The notes under the pieces: model-generated
The model's input: only the letters and a program-made list of their open reading frames with translations
Told to the model about the DNA's origin: nothing
Databases searched by the model: none
Position numbers and translations under genes: made by a program
Shown: positions 51,636 to 59,734 of the stretch, in pieces
How positions within the stretch are numbered: the stretch's first letter is position 1
Layout of the letters: each line of letters starts with the position of its first letter
Source of the DNA: Alphaproteobacteria bacterium
GTDB taxonomy: Bacteria; Pseudomonadota; Alphaproteobacteria; RF32; CAG-239
Length of the DNA: 64,000 nt
Assembly (NCBI GenBank): GCA_900769705.1
Contig: CAAGHP010000017.1
Location: 62,001 to 126,000, forward strand
Direction: 5' to 3'

Positions 51636-51866
51636 ATGATGACCTACATCAGCAGGCAATTCGCGGAAGATGTGCTTCTTCCGGACGGATCTGTCGCGTC
51701 TTCGGTCGCGGACGTTGACAAGTATTTACGCGCCACGGGCTTAGCTCTGGCCGGCGACTATTCAGCCGAATATTATCAAAATATTCGCAATCAACAAGAA
51801 AGAGAACGGCGGCAGTCTTTGTTTGCCGATTTTCTTTATAACTACAAAAGGATGATATGGAAATGA
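51636..51866 (+). CDS. Small phage protein before the scaffold
   Basis: 76 residues with a TTGGAGAAAT site; the first or second Met may be used. It is polar, Arg/Gln-rich at the end, and overlaps the scaffold gene by 10 bases. Possibly a head-assembly accessory. Family not recognised. Confidence 0.5.
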   Translation: MMTYISRQFAEDVLLPDGSVASSVADVDKYLRATGLALAGDYSAEYYQNIRNQQERERRQSLFADFLYNYKRMIWK

Positions 51867-52735
51867 ATGATTTAAGAAAAGAACTTGAACGTCAGTTCAA
51901 GACATTCGGATTTTATGAGCCGAATGAAAAAACAGTGGAAACAATTTCGGAAAATGATACGGCGGCAGAAACAGAGCGTAAGCCATTGGCTGCTCCCGGC
52001 GATTTTGATCCGGAATATGCGGCAGCTTTCGGAGAACTTTCGCCAAAGTGGCAGAATTATTTGTGCAAACGTGATGAAAAGCTGAAAGCGGAACGAAAAG
52101 AAATATCGGCAAAACTGGCGCTGTTAAACAGCTTAAACGGTTTTGACGATGTTTTTCAAAAACGCAGGCTAAATGACGGTATCAGCAGTTTTCAAGAATG
52201 GCTGGAAGGCTTGGTTTATGTTGACGAGCAAATTCATAGCCGCCCAGCCGAAACTTTGGAGGCTTTGGCCAAAGTTTTTCATGTCAATGCACAATTTTCA
52301 GAAATTCCGCAAACTGAATTTTCTAATCGAATTTTAAACAGATTAGCCGAGCTTGATGCAAGTTTCCATAATTTGAAAGACTATTTGCAACAACGGCAAA
52401 ACGGTGATTTTAACAGCCGGCTGCAAGCGTTTGGCGCACAAAAAGACGAAAACGGTCGCAGTTTATATCCGTATTTTGAGGCTGTTTATAATCAAATGCG
52501 AGCCTTGCTGCAGGGCGGGTTGGCCGCGAGTTTTGAAGACGCCTACAAACAGGCGGTTTGGCTCGATGCCGATATCCGCAAAGAGTTGATTGCTAAAAAA
52601 ATCAACTCAGATGCCGGTGAAGCGCAAAAAGCGCAGAAAGCGACATTTTCCCCAAAGGGAAAAGCAAAAGCGCCGGAAAGACCTCTGACCTTGAGGGAAG
52701 AAATTGAAAAAAATATGGCTGCTTTTTTGGATTAA
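51857..52735 (+). CDS. Putative scaffolding protein
   Basis: 292 residues, highly charged and helical. The N-terminal region is acidic and disordered, the middle helical, and the end basic with PKGKAKAPERPLTLREEIEK. It lies 27 bases before the capsid gene, where scaffolds that direct procapsid assembly are usually found. Assigned by position and composition. Confidence 0.65.
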   Translation: MEMNDLRKELERQFKTFGFYEPNEKTVETISENDTAAETERKPLAAPGDFDPEYAAAFGELSPKWQNYLCKRDEKLKAERKEISAKLALLNSLNGFDDVFQKRRLNDGISSFQEWLEGLVYVDEQIHSRPAETLEALAKVFHVNAQFSEIPQTEFSNRILNRLAELDASFHNLKDYLQQRQNGDFNSRLQAFGAQKDENGRSLYPYFEAVYNQMRALLQGGLAASFEDAYKQAVWLDADIRKELIAKKINSDAGEAQKAQKATFSPKGKAKAPERPLTLREEIEKNMAAFLD

Positions 52736-52762
52736 TTTAAATTTTATAAAAAGGATAAAAAA

Positions 52763-53728
52763 ATGACAAATAAAGATTACAATGAAGTGTTTACCGTAAC
52801 TTTGAACAATCGTTCAAAAGAATTGGCTGATAATATTTCTAAAAATAATGCACTTTTAACCCGTTTAAAAGACAAAGGAAAAATGCGTCAGCTGACCGGC
52901 GGTTCCAAAATTTTGGAAGAATTAGAATATGGTGAGGGCGATATGGTGTGGTATTCCGGTTATGATACCATTAACTATACTCCTAAACAGCTGTTTACAG
53001 CGGCTGAATATGCCTTGAAATTGTGCGCCGTGCCTGTGGCGATTTCCGGTGAAGAATTGCTGATGAACAGTGGACCGGAACAGGTTATGGATTTGTTTGA
53101 AAAACGTATTTCTAATGCCGAAAAGACTTTGAAAAACCAAATGTCAGTGGCTTTGTACAGTGACGGTACCGGTTCGGCCGGCAAAGAAATCGGCGGTTTA
53201 GCTTTGCTGGTTGCCGATGATCCGGCTTCCGGCACAGTCGGCGGTATTGACCGTTCGGCAGCCGGAAACGAATTTTGGCGCAATCAAACTGTCAGCGCAG
53301 ATATTGATGCTTCAAACATTCGCCAAATGATGAATACTTTGTATCATAAATGTTGTCGTAATGCGGATAAACCTGATTTGATTGTTTGCGATGATGCGCT
53401 TTATACATTGTTTGATGAATCATTGGCGGCTATGCAGCGTTTTTCTGATCCCAAAATGGCAGACGCTGGTTTTACCAGCCTTAAATTCAAGGGGGCTGAT
53501 GTGATTTTTGACGGCGGCCAGGGTGGTCATTGTCCGGAAAAACATATGTACTTTTTGAACACCAACTACATTTATCTGCGCACTCACAGAGACCGCAATA
53601 TGAAAATTATCGGAGGCGACAGAATGTCGATAAATCAGGATGCGTTATATCGCATTATTGGTTGGGCCGGTAATATGACGATGTCTAATGCGGCTGTTCA
53701 GGGCGTTTTGATTAACACTAAAAAATAG
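52763..53728 (+). CDS. Major capsid protein
   Basis: 321 residues. Recognisable capsid motifs: LEYGEGDMVWYSGYDTI, AAEYALKLCAVPVAISGEEL, ALYSDGTGSAGKEIGGLALL, GGIDRSAAGNEFWRN and a C-terminal MSINQDALYRIIGWAGNM. It matches a widespread group of podo- and siphovirus coats of this length with HK97-like fold. A strong terminator follows, as usual after highly expressed coats. Confidence 0.9.
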   Translation: MTNKDYNEVFTVTLNNRSKELADNISKNNALLTRLKDKGKMRQLTGGSKILEELEYGEGDMVWYSGYDTINYTPKQLFTAAEYALKLCAVPVAISGEELLMNSGPEQVMDLFEKRISNAEKTLKNQMSVALYSDGTGSAGKEIGGLALLVADDPASGTVGGIDRSAAGNEFWRNQTVSADIDASNIRQMMNTLYHKCCRNADKPDLIVCDDALYTLFDESLAAMQRFSDPKMADAGFTSLKFKGADVIFDGGQGGHCPEKHMYFLNTNYIYLRTHRDRNMKIIGGDRMSINQDALYRIIGWAGNMTMSNAAVQGVLINTKK

Positions 53729-53737
53729 TTGTTGCTT

Positions 53738-53776
53738 GAAAAGGAGTGATAAATAAAAATCACTCCTTTTCAATAT
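53738..53776 (+). terminator. Capsid gene terminator
   Basis: Perfect 13-bp stem GAAAAGGAGTGAT/ATCACTCCTTTTC (53738-53750 and 53759-53771), 9 bases after the stop. Confidence 0.8.
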
Positions 53777-53810
53777 GTTATAATCATAAATTAAATCGAA
53801 AGGAAAAGTT

Positions 53811-54398
53811 ATGGATATGGATTATGCACTGTTTCAGCAAGTTATCGGGCAAAGCGAAAGTGAAAAAAATGTGGCAGCCCGATTTTATGATAAAGCGGTA
53901 AAAACAAATGAAGTGGCAAAAAACGGGCTGCCTGTTTTCAAAAATGTTACTTATATAGAAATTCGCCTTAAAGATAACAGCACCGAAGTTTTCAATCAAC
54001 CGGCAACGGACGAAAAAATCAGACGTTTTCCTAAAGAATATGCTTTATATCAACTTTCTAAAAAGCAGGTGGAAAACGGCACTCCTTTAGAGCAGTTTGC
54101 GTTTTTGACGGCAGCGGAAATTGCTACCTGCAAAAGCCGCGGAGTGTTTACCGTCGAGGCCTTGGCCGGTTTGGATATAGATAAGGTGCAGAGCTTAGGT
54201 TTGCAAGATGAACATGTTTTAGCTGAAATGTTTTTAGAAAAATCAAACAATAACAAAATGTTAGATGATTTTGCTAAGAAAGAAGTTGAATATGAGAGAG
54301 CGTTAGAGGCCTTGCGCGAGCAACTGGCTGTTGTACAGAGTGCTTTGAATGAAGAACGCAAGAAAAATGTTGCCGCTAAAAACGGAGAAAAACAATGA
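53811..54398 (+). CDS. Phage structural protein with C-terminal coiled coil
   Basis: 195 residues. The N-terminal part is mixed (VTYIEIRLKDNSTEVF). The middle AATCKSRGVFTVEALAGLDI-like segment resembles a helix-hairpin motif. The end is a coiled coil (EYERALEALREQLAVVQSAL). It overlaps the next gene by 4 bases. Possibly a head-completion factor. Confidence 0.5.
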   Translation: MDMDYALFQQVIGQSESEKNVAARFYDKAVKTNEVAKNGLPVFKNVTYIEIRLKDNSTEVFNQPATDEKIRRFPKEYALYQLSKKQVENGTPLEQFAFLTAAEIATCKSRGVFTVEALAGLDIDKVQSLGLQDEHVLAEMFLEKSNNNKMLDDFAKKEVEYERALEALREQLAVVQSALNEERKKNVAAKNGEKQ

Positions 54399-55114
54399 AA
54401 ACTATTTTGGAAATCTGCCGCGAAGTTGCCGATTTGGCGGCGACTAAGCGCCCCGATAATTTGTTTGATGCCAACAGTCAACAGGAAAGTATTTTTCTGA
54501 GTGTGGCTAAGTCGGCGCTGGACAGTCTGTTGCGTTACGGCGATTGGCAGGAGCTGACAAAGGAGGGCTGCCTGCGTACGGTTGAAGGACGTACGCAATA
54601 TCCGATAGCTGAATTTCTGCCGGATTTTTATTGTTTGCTGAACAATACTATTTTTATTAAGGACAGCAAAGAACGCGTTATTGGCGCCATTACGCCTGAG
54701 CAATGGATGCGCGAAAAATATTTTTCAAGCCCCGGAAATAATCTTAAATTCAAAATTCAGAACGGGCGCTTTGTGTTTTTAACGCCGCCGGTCGGAGGAA
54801 TGCGAATTGTTTTTCAATATCGTTCCAATGGAGTGGCGTGGGATTTTGATACATTTGAAGAAAAAAGCAAACTGACCGCCAATACTGATGTACCGGTCTT
54901 TGACGAATATCTGGTAAAGCTGAATATTTTGTGGCGCTGGCTGAAACGCAGCGGCCTGGACTACGGAGAAGAATATGACGAATTTCAGCGCGAGCTTAAA
55001 AAGCGTTTCGGCGCCGAGCATGCCGCTGCCGATATTTGTCTGGCGCATCAGGCGGATAATTTGGGCAAAACAGGAGTAATAGTCAATGAAGTTAAAGTTA
55101 GCAGCAAGGGGTAA
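54395..55114 (+). CDS. Head-to-tail adaptor, P22 gp4-like
   Basis: 239 residues. The helical start ILEICREVADLAATKRPDNL, the WQELTKEGCL segment and the YPIAEFLPDFY strand are typical of phage adaptor proteins that sit under the portal. It starts on ATGA overlap with the previous gene. The match is to the general pattern, so moderate confidence. Confidence 0.65.
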   Translation: MKTILEICREVADLAATKRPDNLFDANSQQESIFLSVAKSALDSLLRYGDWQELTKEGCLRTVEGRTQYPIAEFLPDFYCLLNNTIFIKDSKERVIGAITPEQWMREKYFSSPGNNLKFKIQNGRFVFLTPPVGGMRIVFQYRSNGVAWDFDTFEEKSKLTANTDVPVFDEYLVKLNILWRWLKRSGLDYGEEYDEFQRELKKRFGAEHAAADICLAHQADNLGKTGVIVNEVKVSSKG

Positions 55115-56645
55115 TAAATCGGTAAGTTACACGTTGCCGGCGCCGATTAAAGGTCTTAACGTCCGCGACAGCTTGGCTGATATGGAGGCGTGCTATGCCG
55201 TGGTTATGGATAATTATATGCCGCTGGATACCAAAGTGGCGCTGCGCAAAGGCTATGTGGAATATGTGAAGCTGCCGGAAAAAGTTTGTACGTTGGCGGA
55301 ATATAAAAACGGCAGCAGCAATTATTTTTTGGCGATTTCAGGCGGAAAAGTCTATAATATAAGCTCGCGAAAAAATGTATCAGTTTATAAAAACGTAAAA
55401 TTTTCAAACAGCTATTGCCGGACTCAGCAATATAAAAATTATCTATATTTTGTAAACGGCAGCGATGTCCCGAAAGTCTATTGGCAGGATAACAGCGGGG
55501 CTGAGCATTTTGAGGATTGGGGCTTCAGTGCTGCAAATCTCAATCCGTTGCGTATAGCTAATATTGGGCTTTCCAAGCAGCGTCTGTGGTTTGTGGAAAG
55601 CGGCACGCTCAAAGTCTGGTATCCGGAAACCGCCGGTAATATTGCAGGCAAGCTGAATTGTTTTGACTTGGCGCAGGTGGCGCGTTTCGGAGGGGAGCTG
55701 GTTGCAGTTGCCAACTGGACGCAGGACGGCGGGCAGGGTATAGACGACTTGACAGTGTTTATCACGTCTGAGGGGGAAGCTTTGGTTTATGTCGGCTCCG
55801 ATATCAACAGTGCCGATAGCTGGCAGCTGCGAGGTTCCTATAAAATCAGCCGTCCGATTGGCTATAGCTGTTTGGTGCCTTATCAGGGCGATGTTGTAAT
55901 AATTTCCGAAGACGGCTATATTCCGCTGTCTAAAGCATTGCCGCTGGAGCAAGCCAACGCGTCGCAGATAGCTTTCAGTGATACCATACGTGGGCTTGTG
56001 CTGTCGCGGACTGCGCATAATCTGCAGCGTTACGGCTGGCAGGGTATAATTTACAGCCGCGGTGGCTACGGGCTTTTTAACGTGCCTGTATCCAACCAAT
56101 ATGAGCAGCATGTGATTAACGTAAACACCGGAGCTTGGTGCCGTTTTACGGATATTCGCGCGCATTGCTGGGGGTTGTATAATCAGCGGCTTTATTTCGG
56201 TGCCGATGAGGGTATTTTTTTGTTTGATGAGGGCTATTCCGACAACGGAATAGAAATCAGCGGGCATGTGGAGCAAGCTTATAATGATTTAGGTTGCAAC
56301 AGCGTCAAAAAAATTCAACTGCTGAATCCGCGCACCAAATCCAGTACCGGCTATTCGTTGGTTATTTATACCAATATGGATATGGAAAATCGTAAAGTTG
56401 ATTATTTGGAAAACTTTACGGCTTCTGGACAGCATAAGTGGGATGAAACAAAGTGGTCAAGCTCCAAAGAGCCGTTTGGTATAAAATGGGGTGCCGCCGA
56501 AAGCACTTCTATTCGCAGTCAATGGATAGCCAATTCATCTACCGGTTACAAAGCCAGCGTGGTATTTAAAACCAAAACTAAGGGCAATCTGATAGAGTGG
56601 TATGAAACCGGAATCCGCTATGAAGTAGGAAATGGTGTGCTATGA
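55086..56645 (+). CDS. Tail hub or DNA-stabilisation protein, P22 gp10-like
   Basis: 519 residues, almost all beta, with repeated blade-like segments. The start APIKGLNVRDSLADMEACYA and VVMDNYMPLDTKVALRKGYV are common in podovirus tail-hub proteins that plug the portal after packaging. It overlaps the adaptor gene by 29 bases. Confidence 0.7.
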   Translation: MKLKLAARGNKSVSYTLPAPIKGLNVRDSLADMEACYAVVMDNYMPLDTKVALRKGYVEYVKLPEKVCTLAEYKNGSSNYFLAISGGKVYNISSRKNVSVYKNVKFSNSYCRTQQYKNYLYFVNGSDVPKVYWQDNSGAEHFEDWGFSAANLNPLRIANIGLSKQRLWFVESGTLKVWYPETAGNIAGKLNCFDLAQVARFGGELVAVANWTQDGGQGIDDLTVFITSEGEALVYVGSDINSADSWQLRGSYKISRPIGYSCLVPYQGDVVIISEDGYIPLSKALPLEQANASQIAFSDTIRGLVLSRTAHNLQRYGWQGIIYSRGGYGLFNVPVSNQYEQHVINVNTGAWCRFTDIRAHCWGLYNQRLYFGADEGIFLFDEGYSDNGIEISGHVEQAYNDLGCNSVKKIQLLNPRTKSSTGYSLVIYTNMDMENRKVDYLENFTASGQHKWDETKWSSSKEPFGIKWGAAESTSIRSQWIANSSTGYKASVVFKTKTKGNLIEWYETGIRYEVGNGVL

Positions 56646-57091
56646 TTGATGAATATGAGATTTTGCCGGACAAAAATGACCTTATTACAAATTGGGTATG
56701 CAAAGGTTTAGGTTGCGGCAAAGAATGGCTGGACAATCATCTTACTTTTGGTTTTGCCAGATGCGGAAAAATGATTGGAGGCTTGATTTTTCACAGCTAC
56801 CGCCAAAATACAGAAGTTTGGTGGACTGTTTACACCACGGACAAGCGTTGGTGCAACCGCCGAATGCTAAAGACAATGTTTAGCATTGCGTTTAACGGCT
56901 TAAAGTGTCGCCGGATATCTTTATTGGTCAGCAAAAGCAATGCAGCCAGCTATAATTTTGTTAAAAAACTCGGATTTCAGCAAGAAGGAATGTTTAGGGC
57001 ATATCGTGAAAACGGTGAAGACTGCTACATTTTCGGTATGCTGAAAGAAGAATGTAAATGGATAAAAGAAAAGGAGAAAATAAATGAGTAA
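56642..57091 (+). CDS. Phage-encoded GNAT acetyltransferase
   Basis: 149 residues. The region KTMFSIAFNGLKCRRISLLV, SKSNAASYNFVKKLGFQQEG and a final YIFGMLKEE strand define the GNAT fold; the acyl-CoA loop is degenerate (TDKRWCNRRMLK). Its place among tail genes suggests it modifies a virion or host protein. Target unknown. Confidence 0.75.
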   Translation: MIDEYEILPDKNDLITNWVCKGLGCGKEWLDNHLTFGFARCGKMIGGLIFHSYRQNTEVWWTVYTTDKRWCNRRMLKTMFSIAFNGLKCRRISLLVSKSNAASYNFVKKLGFQQEGMFRAYRENGEDCYIFGMLKEECKWIKEKEKINE

Positions 57092-57800
57092 ATCAATAGG
57101 AAAAGTTTTTGCAAGTTCTTCAACCGATAAATACGGTTATGAAAAGAACTATCTGAATTATCTGGGTAATTATGATACATCAAACTATGACAACACCTTG
57201 AAGAATATGACAGGGCAGGCGCTCAGTATGAGTCAGAATCTGGGTAATATGCCGGAATATCAATTTTCGGTAAACGGCTCGGACGAGGCTCGCCAGAGAG
57301 CGGAAAACGCTGTGTATCAGTCGGCTATTGACAAGCTTACGCCGCAATATCAGCAGCTACAGGCGGATTTAGAGACCAGTTTAGCTAACAAAGGCATCGG
57401 CGTGGGCAGCGAGGCTTATCAGCGCGCGATGAACGACCTGCAGCAAAAGCAGAATGAGGCGCTGAATCAGGCGGCTTATCAGAGTATTGCGGCGGGGAAG
57501 GGCGCTTATAGCCAAAGTTTGAGCGACAATATTAACAGTGCGAATTTCAATAATAATTCGCAGCTGAATTATATTCAGCAAATTAAAGCGCTGCTTGACG
57601 GTTCGGTTTCCGGCTATCAGAATCAGGCGAACTTATACGGCACGAATAAGGATATTGAAAACCGTCTGACATCGGCGCGTCAAAGCGGCTGGGATAATAT
57701 GTCTAAAACCGCGCAGACAATAGGACATGTTGCCGGAGCTTTTTCCAGCGGCGGCGCAAGTTCAGCCGCTCTGCAGACCGCAGAAAAAGCCAAAAAATAA
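57084..57800 (+). CDS. Phage tail or injection protein
   Basis: 238 residues, Gln/Asn/Ser-rich with long helices (KLTPQYQQLQADLETSLANK, QRAMNDLQQKQNEALNQAAY). The end is Gly/Ala/Ser-rich. Such proteins lie after the tail-hub gene in other podoviruses and are probably ejected with DNA. Family by context only. Confidence 0.6.
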   Translation: MSKSIGKVFASSSTDKYGYEKNYLNYLGNYDTSNYDNTLKNMTGQALSMSQNLGNMPEYQFSVNGSDEARQRAENAVYQSAIDKLTPQYQQLQADLETSLANKGIGVGSEAYQRAMNDLQQKQNEALNQAAYQSIAAGKGAYSQSLSDNINSANFNNNSQLNYIQQIKALLDGSVSGYQNQANLYGTNKDIENRLTSARQSGWDNMSKTAQTIGHVAGAFSSGGASSAALQTAEKAKK

Positions 57801-57880
57801 AATTAGTTTGCTTGCATTTGTAATTATTTTGTTTTACCGCTTAAATATTATTTAATTTAACTGCATCGGGAGAATGATAA

Positions 57881-58318
57881 ATGGAAATAAAAGGTAAAGG
57901 ACTGTGTGTGCTTGCCGGATTATATTTTACAGCAGACTATCTGATTACGGAGCCGGGACGTTGGATTGAATCTTTAGCGGCTTCTATTAAGACTATAACA
58001 GACGTTATGTTTTGGGCTTTTGTCGTTCTCCTGATTGTCGGTTTGTCACAAAAAGAGAGATTTGGTTTTTTGCAGAGCTTTATCACAAAGTTTCCTAAGT
58101 TTTCCGTATATATGCATTACATTGGCTGTGTTTCTTTGATTTTGTATATAGTAAGCGCGGCGGTTGTGCCGGTTCTCTTGTCAGAAAGCGTCGGTTCGCA
58201 GTTAAAAGAATATTTAGCCTGGGGATTGGTTGCTTTGAGCTACGGCGGTGAGCTTCTTGCTTTGATTATCGCAACGCGTAAAGTATTTTTCCAGCCGAAA
58301 ATTTCTGAAAATAAGTAA
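57881..58318 (+). CDS. Membrane protein at the right edge of the prophage
   Basis: 145 residues with four hydrophobic segments (about 7-20, 35-55, 80-102 and 110-130). A GGGAG site precedes the start. It may be an unlinked moron or a second lysis-type protein. Not recognised. Confidence 0.55.
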   Translation: MEIKGKGLCVLAGLYFTADYLITEPGRWIESLAASIKTITDVMFWAFVVLLIVGLSQKERFGFLQSFITKFPKFSVYMHYIGCVSLILYIVSAAVVPVLLSESVGSQLKEYLAWGLVALSYGGELLALIIATRKVFFQPKISENK

Positions 58319-58334
58319 AAAAACGGAAATATAA

Positions 58335-58369
58335 AAGGCAGAGGGCAAAGGCTCTCTGTTTTTTTTTAT
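58335..58369 (+). terminator. Right-edge terminator of the prophage
   Basis: CAGAG/CTCTG (58339-58343 and 58354-58358) with a following run of nine T. Confidence 0.75.
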
Positions 58370-58392
58370 ATTTTACAACTATAAAAATTTGT

Positions 58393-58421
58393 TTGACATT
58401 ACTTGTTAAATTTTTTAGCTT
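58393..58421 (+). promoter_or_regulatory. Promoter of the structured leader RNA
   Basis: TTGACA (58393-58398), 17-base spacer, TAGCTT (58416-58421). The expected start is near 58428. Confidence 0.55.
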
Positions 58422-58427
58422 TAAATT

Positions 58428-58620
58428 GCAGCGGTTGATTACCGATGTGAGGTTTAGAACCCTCTAATGGATAACTGGTTTTTCCAGATGAGAAAAACTA
58501 CCTTGTTGCCTGATAGCAGGAAGGTAGCTAATAAGGCGTAGGAGCTTGCTCTTACGCCGAATACACTATTTCCATTATAGGTTCTAACTTCCTGCTGCTT
58601 CTCATCAAGGCGGCTTTTTG
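58428..58620 (+). ncRNA. Structured RNA or riboregulatory leader upstream of the glycosyltransferase
   Basis: Fold 1: TTAGAACC (58454-58461) and TAATGG (58465-58470) pair with GGTTCTAA (58580-58587) and CCATTA (58572-58577), closing a junction with three hairpins: CTGG/CCAG (58475-58487), CTACCTT/AAGGTAG with inner CCTG/CAGG (58498-58527), and GGCGTA-GGAGC/GCTC-TACGCC (58535-58558). Fold 2: GATGAGAA (58487-58494) pairs with TTCTCATC (58599-58606) and AGCAGGAAG (58515-58523) with CTTCCTGCT (58588-58596). The folds compete or form a pseudoknot. The RNA ends near CGGCTTTTTG. It matches no RNA family I know. Confidence 0.55.
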
Positions 58621-58651
58621 TAAGAACTTGCAACTTTTAATGGAAAAAGTT

Positions 58652-59632
58652 ATGGTGATAAAATCAGAAAAAAACATCTGCGATAAACTTGTTTCAGTAA
58701 TTATCCCGATATATAATGTGGAAAAATATCTGCCGGAATGTCTGGACAGCTTGCTGGCGCAAACCTATCCGCATTGGCAGGCAATCTGCGTCAATGACGG
58801 CTCTAAGGACAATTCTTTGCAGATTTTGCAGCAATACGCCGCCAAAGACAAGCGGTTTAGTATAATCAATCAGGAAAACCAAGGCTTGAGCATGGCTCGC
58901 AACAACGGTTTGAAACAGGCAAAAGGCGAATATGTGTATTTTTTAGATTCTGATGATTGCCTGCATCCGCAATGTTTGGAAGCAGCATACAGCTGTGCTG
59001 AAAAATATCAGGCAGAAATGGTATGCTTTGGCTTTTTGAAAAACAAAACAGGCAATATTATTCCGCAAAAGTATAATTTATCTAAAATTAAGATTAAAGT
59101 TACAGATACTCCGCTGTTTTTTCAGAGCAGACATGGTAAATATAGGATTTCTTTTAATGTTTGGAGCAAGCTTTATAAGCGCGAGCTTTTGAACGGTTTG
59201 GAATTTATACCGAAAATTCATTTTGAAGATTATCCGCACACTTATGCGGTTTTGGCTCGCAAGCCCAGAACGGCTATTTTGGATGCTAAACTTTATTTTT
59301 ATACTATAAATCCTCAGTCTATATCCAAACAAAAATCAACGCCGCAAACTATAAGCGACTATACTGTCGGAACTTTTTTTGTTTGCAATCTTTATCAGAA
59401 ATGCACAAATGCTAAAGAATTACAATTTATTAAAAACAAATTCATTCCGGTAATTTTGGCTGAACAATTAAAACGATGTTCCGAAACCACGCAAAATACC
59501 AAAGAAACTATATGGAAACTTTTTGCCGAAGAATTAACAGAATTAAATCATAAAGGTTTTCTGGGCTGGCGCGGACATAAACTTAAAAACTATTTTACTT
59601 ATAAAAAACTAATCAAAGAGTATGGCAAATAA
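58652..59632 (+). CDS. Family 2 glycosyltransferase
   Basis: 326 residues from the ATG at 58652, chosen because GGAAAAAG lies upstream; an ATG at 58640 would add four. GT-A fold: SVIIPIYNVEKYL, NDGSKDNS and the metal-binding YFLDSDDCLHP. The C-terminal half resembles EpsJ/LPS-type transferases (RISFNVWSKLYKRELLNG, IHFEDYPHTY). It transfers an activated sugar to a surface glycan, probably on the inner face of the inner membrane. Its place before an MsbA-like exporter supports LPS or capsule synthesis. Confidence 0.88.
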   Translation: MVIKSEKNICDKLVSVIIPIYNVEKYLPECLDSLLAQTYPHWQAICVNDGSKDNSLQILQQYAAKDKRFSIINQENQGLSMARNNGLKQAKGEYVYFLDSDDCLHPQCLEAAYSCAEKYQAEMVCFGFLKNKTGNIIPQKYNLSKIKIKVTDTPLFFQSRHGKYRISFNVWSKLYKRELLNGLEFIPKIHFEDYPHTYAVLARKPRTAILDAKLYFYTINPQSISKQKSTPQTISDYTVGTFFVCNLYQKCTNAKELQFIKNKFIPVILAEQLKRCSETTQNTKETIWKLFAEELTELNHKGFLGWRGHKLKNYFTYKKLIKEYGK

Positions 59633-59681
59633 CGTCAAAATAGTGTTCAGGCTTTTTTCGTTTATATCTTGTGACAAATTG

Positions 59682-59709
59682 TTTACTTTTGAAAAATATA
59701 GGCTAAAAT
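59682..59709 (+). promoter_or_regulatory. Promoter of the ABC exporter gene
   Basis: TTTACT (59682-59687), 16-base spacer, TAAAAT (59704-59709), 25 bases before the ATG. Confidence 0.55.
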
Positions 59710-59734
59710 ACGCTCAAAAAATCAAAGGATAAAT

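Larger units (their letters stand above)
41306..58318. mobile_element. Podovirus-like prophage without a visible integrase
   Basis: A run of about 29 genes with repressor, late operon promoter, portal, fibres, lysis, terminase, scaffold, capsid and tail-hub genes. Compared with the usual terminase-portal-scaffold-capsid order, the portal and fibre-lysis block precede the terminase. No integrase, transposase, replication or recombination gene is present. The left edge abuts priA and the right edge is a terminator at 58335. No att repeats were identified. Confidence 0.8.

Noticed and set aside
55443..56276. 277-codon ORF antisense to the tail-hub gene
   Set aside because: No ribosome site; the plus-strand frame is clearly the coding one.
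41306..58318. Classical RcGTA-type gene transfer agent
   Set aside because: The gene order and tail type are podovirus-like and do not match the RcGTA cluster; only a more general domesticated-particle idea remains.
58428..58620. tmRNA, 6S, SRP or RNase P RNA
   Set aside because: The conserved motifs of these RNAs are absent and the three-hairpin junction does not fit them.
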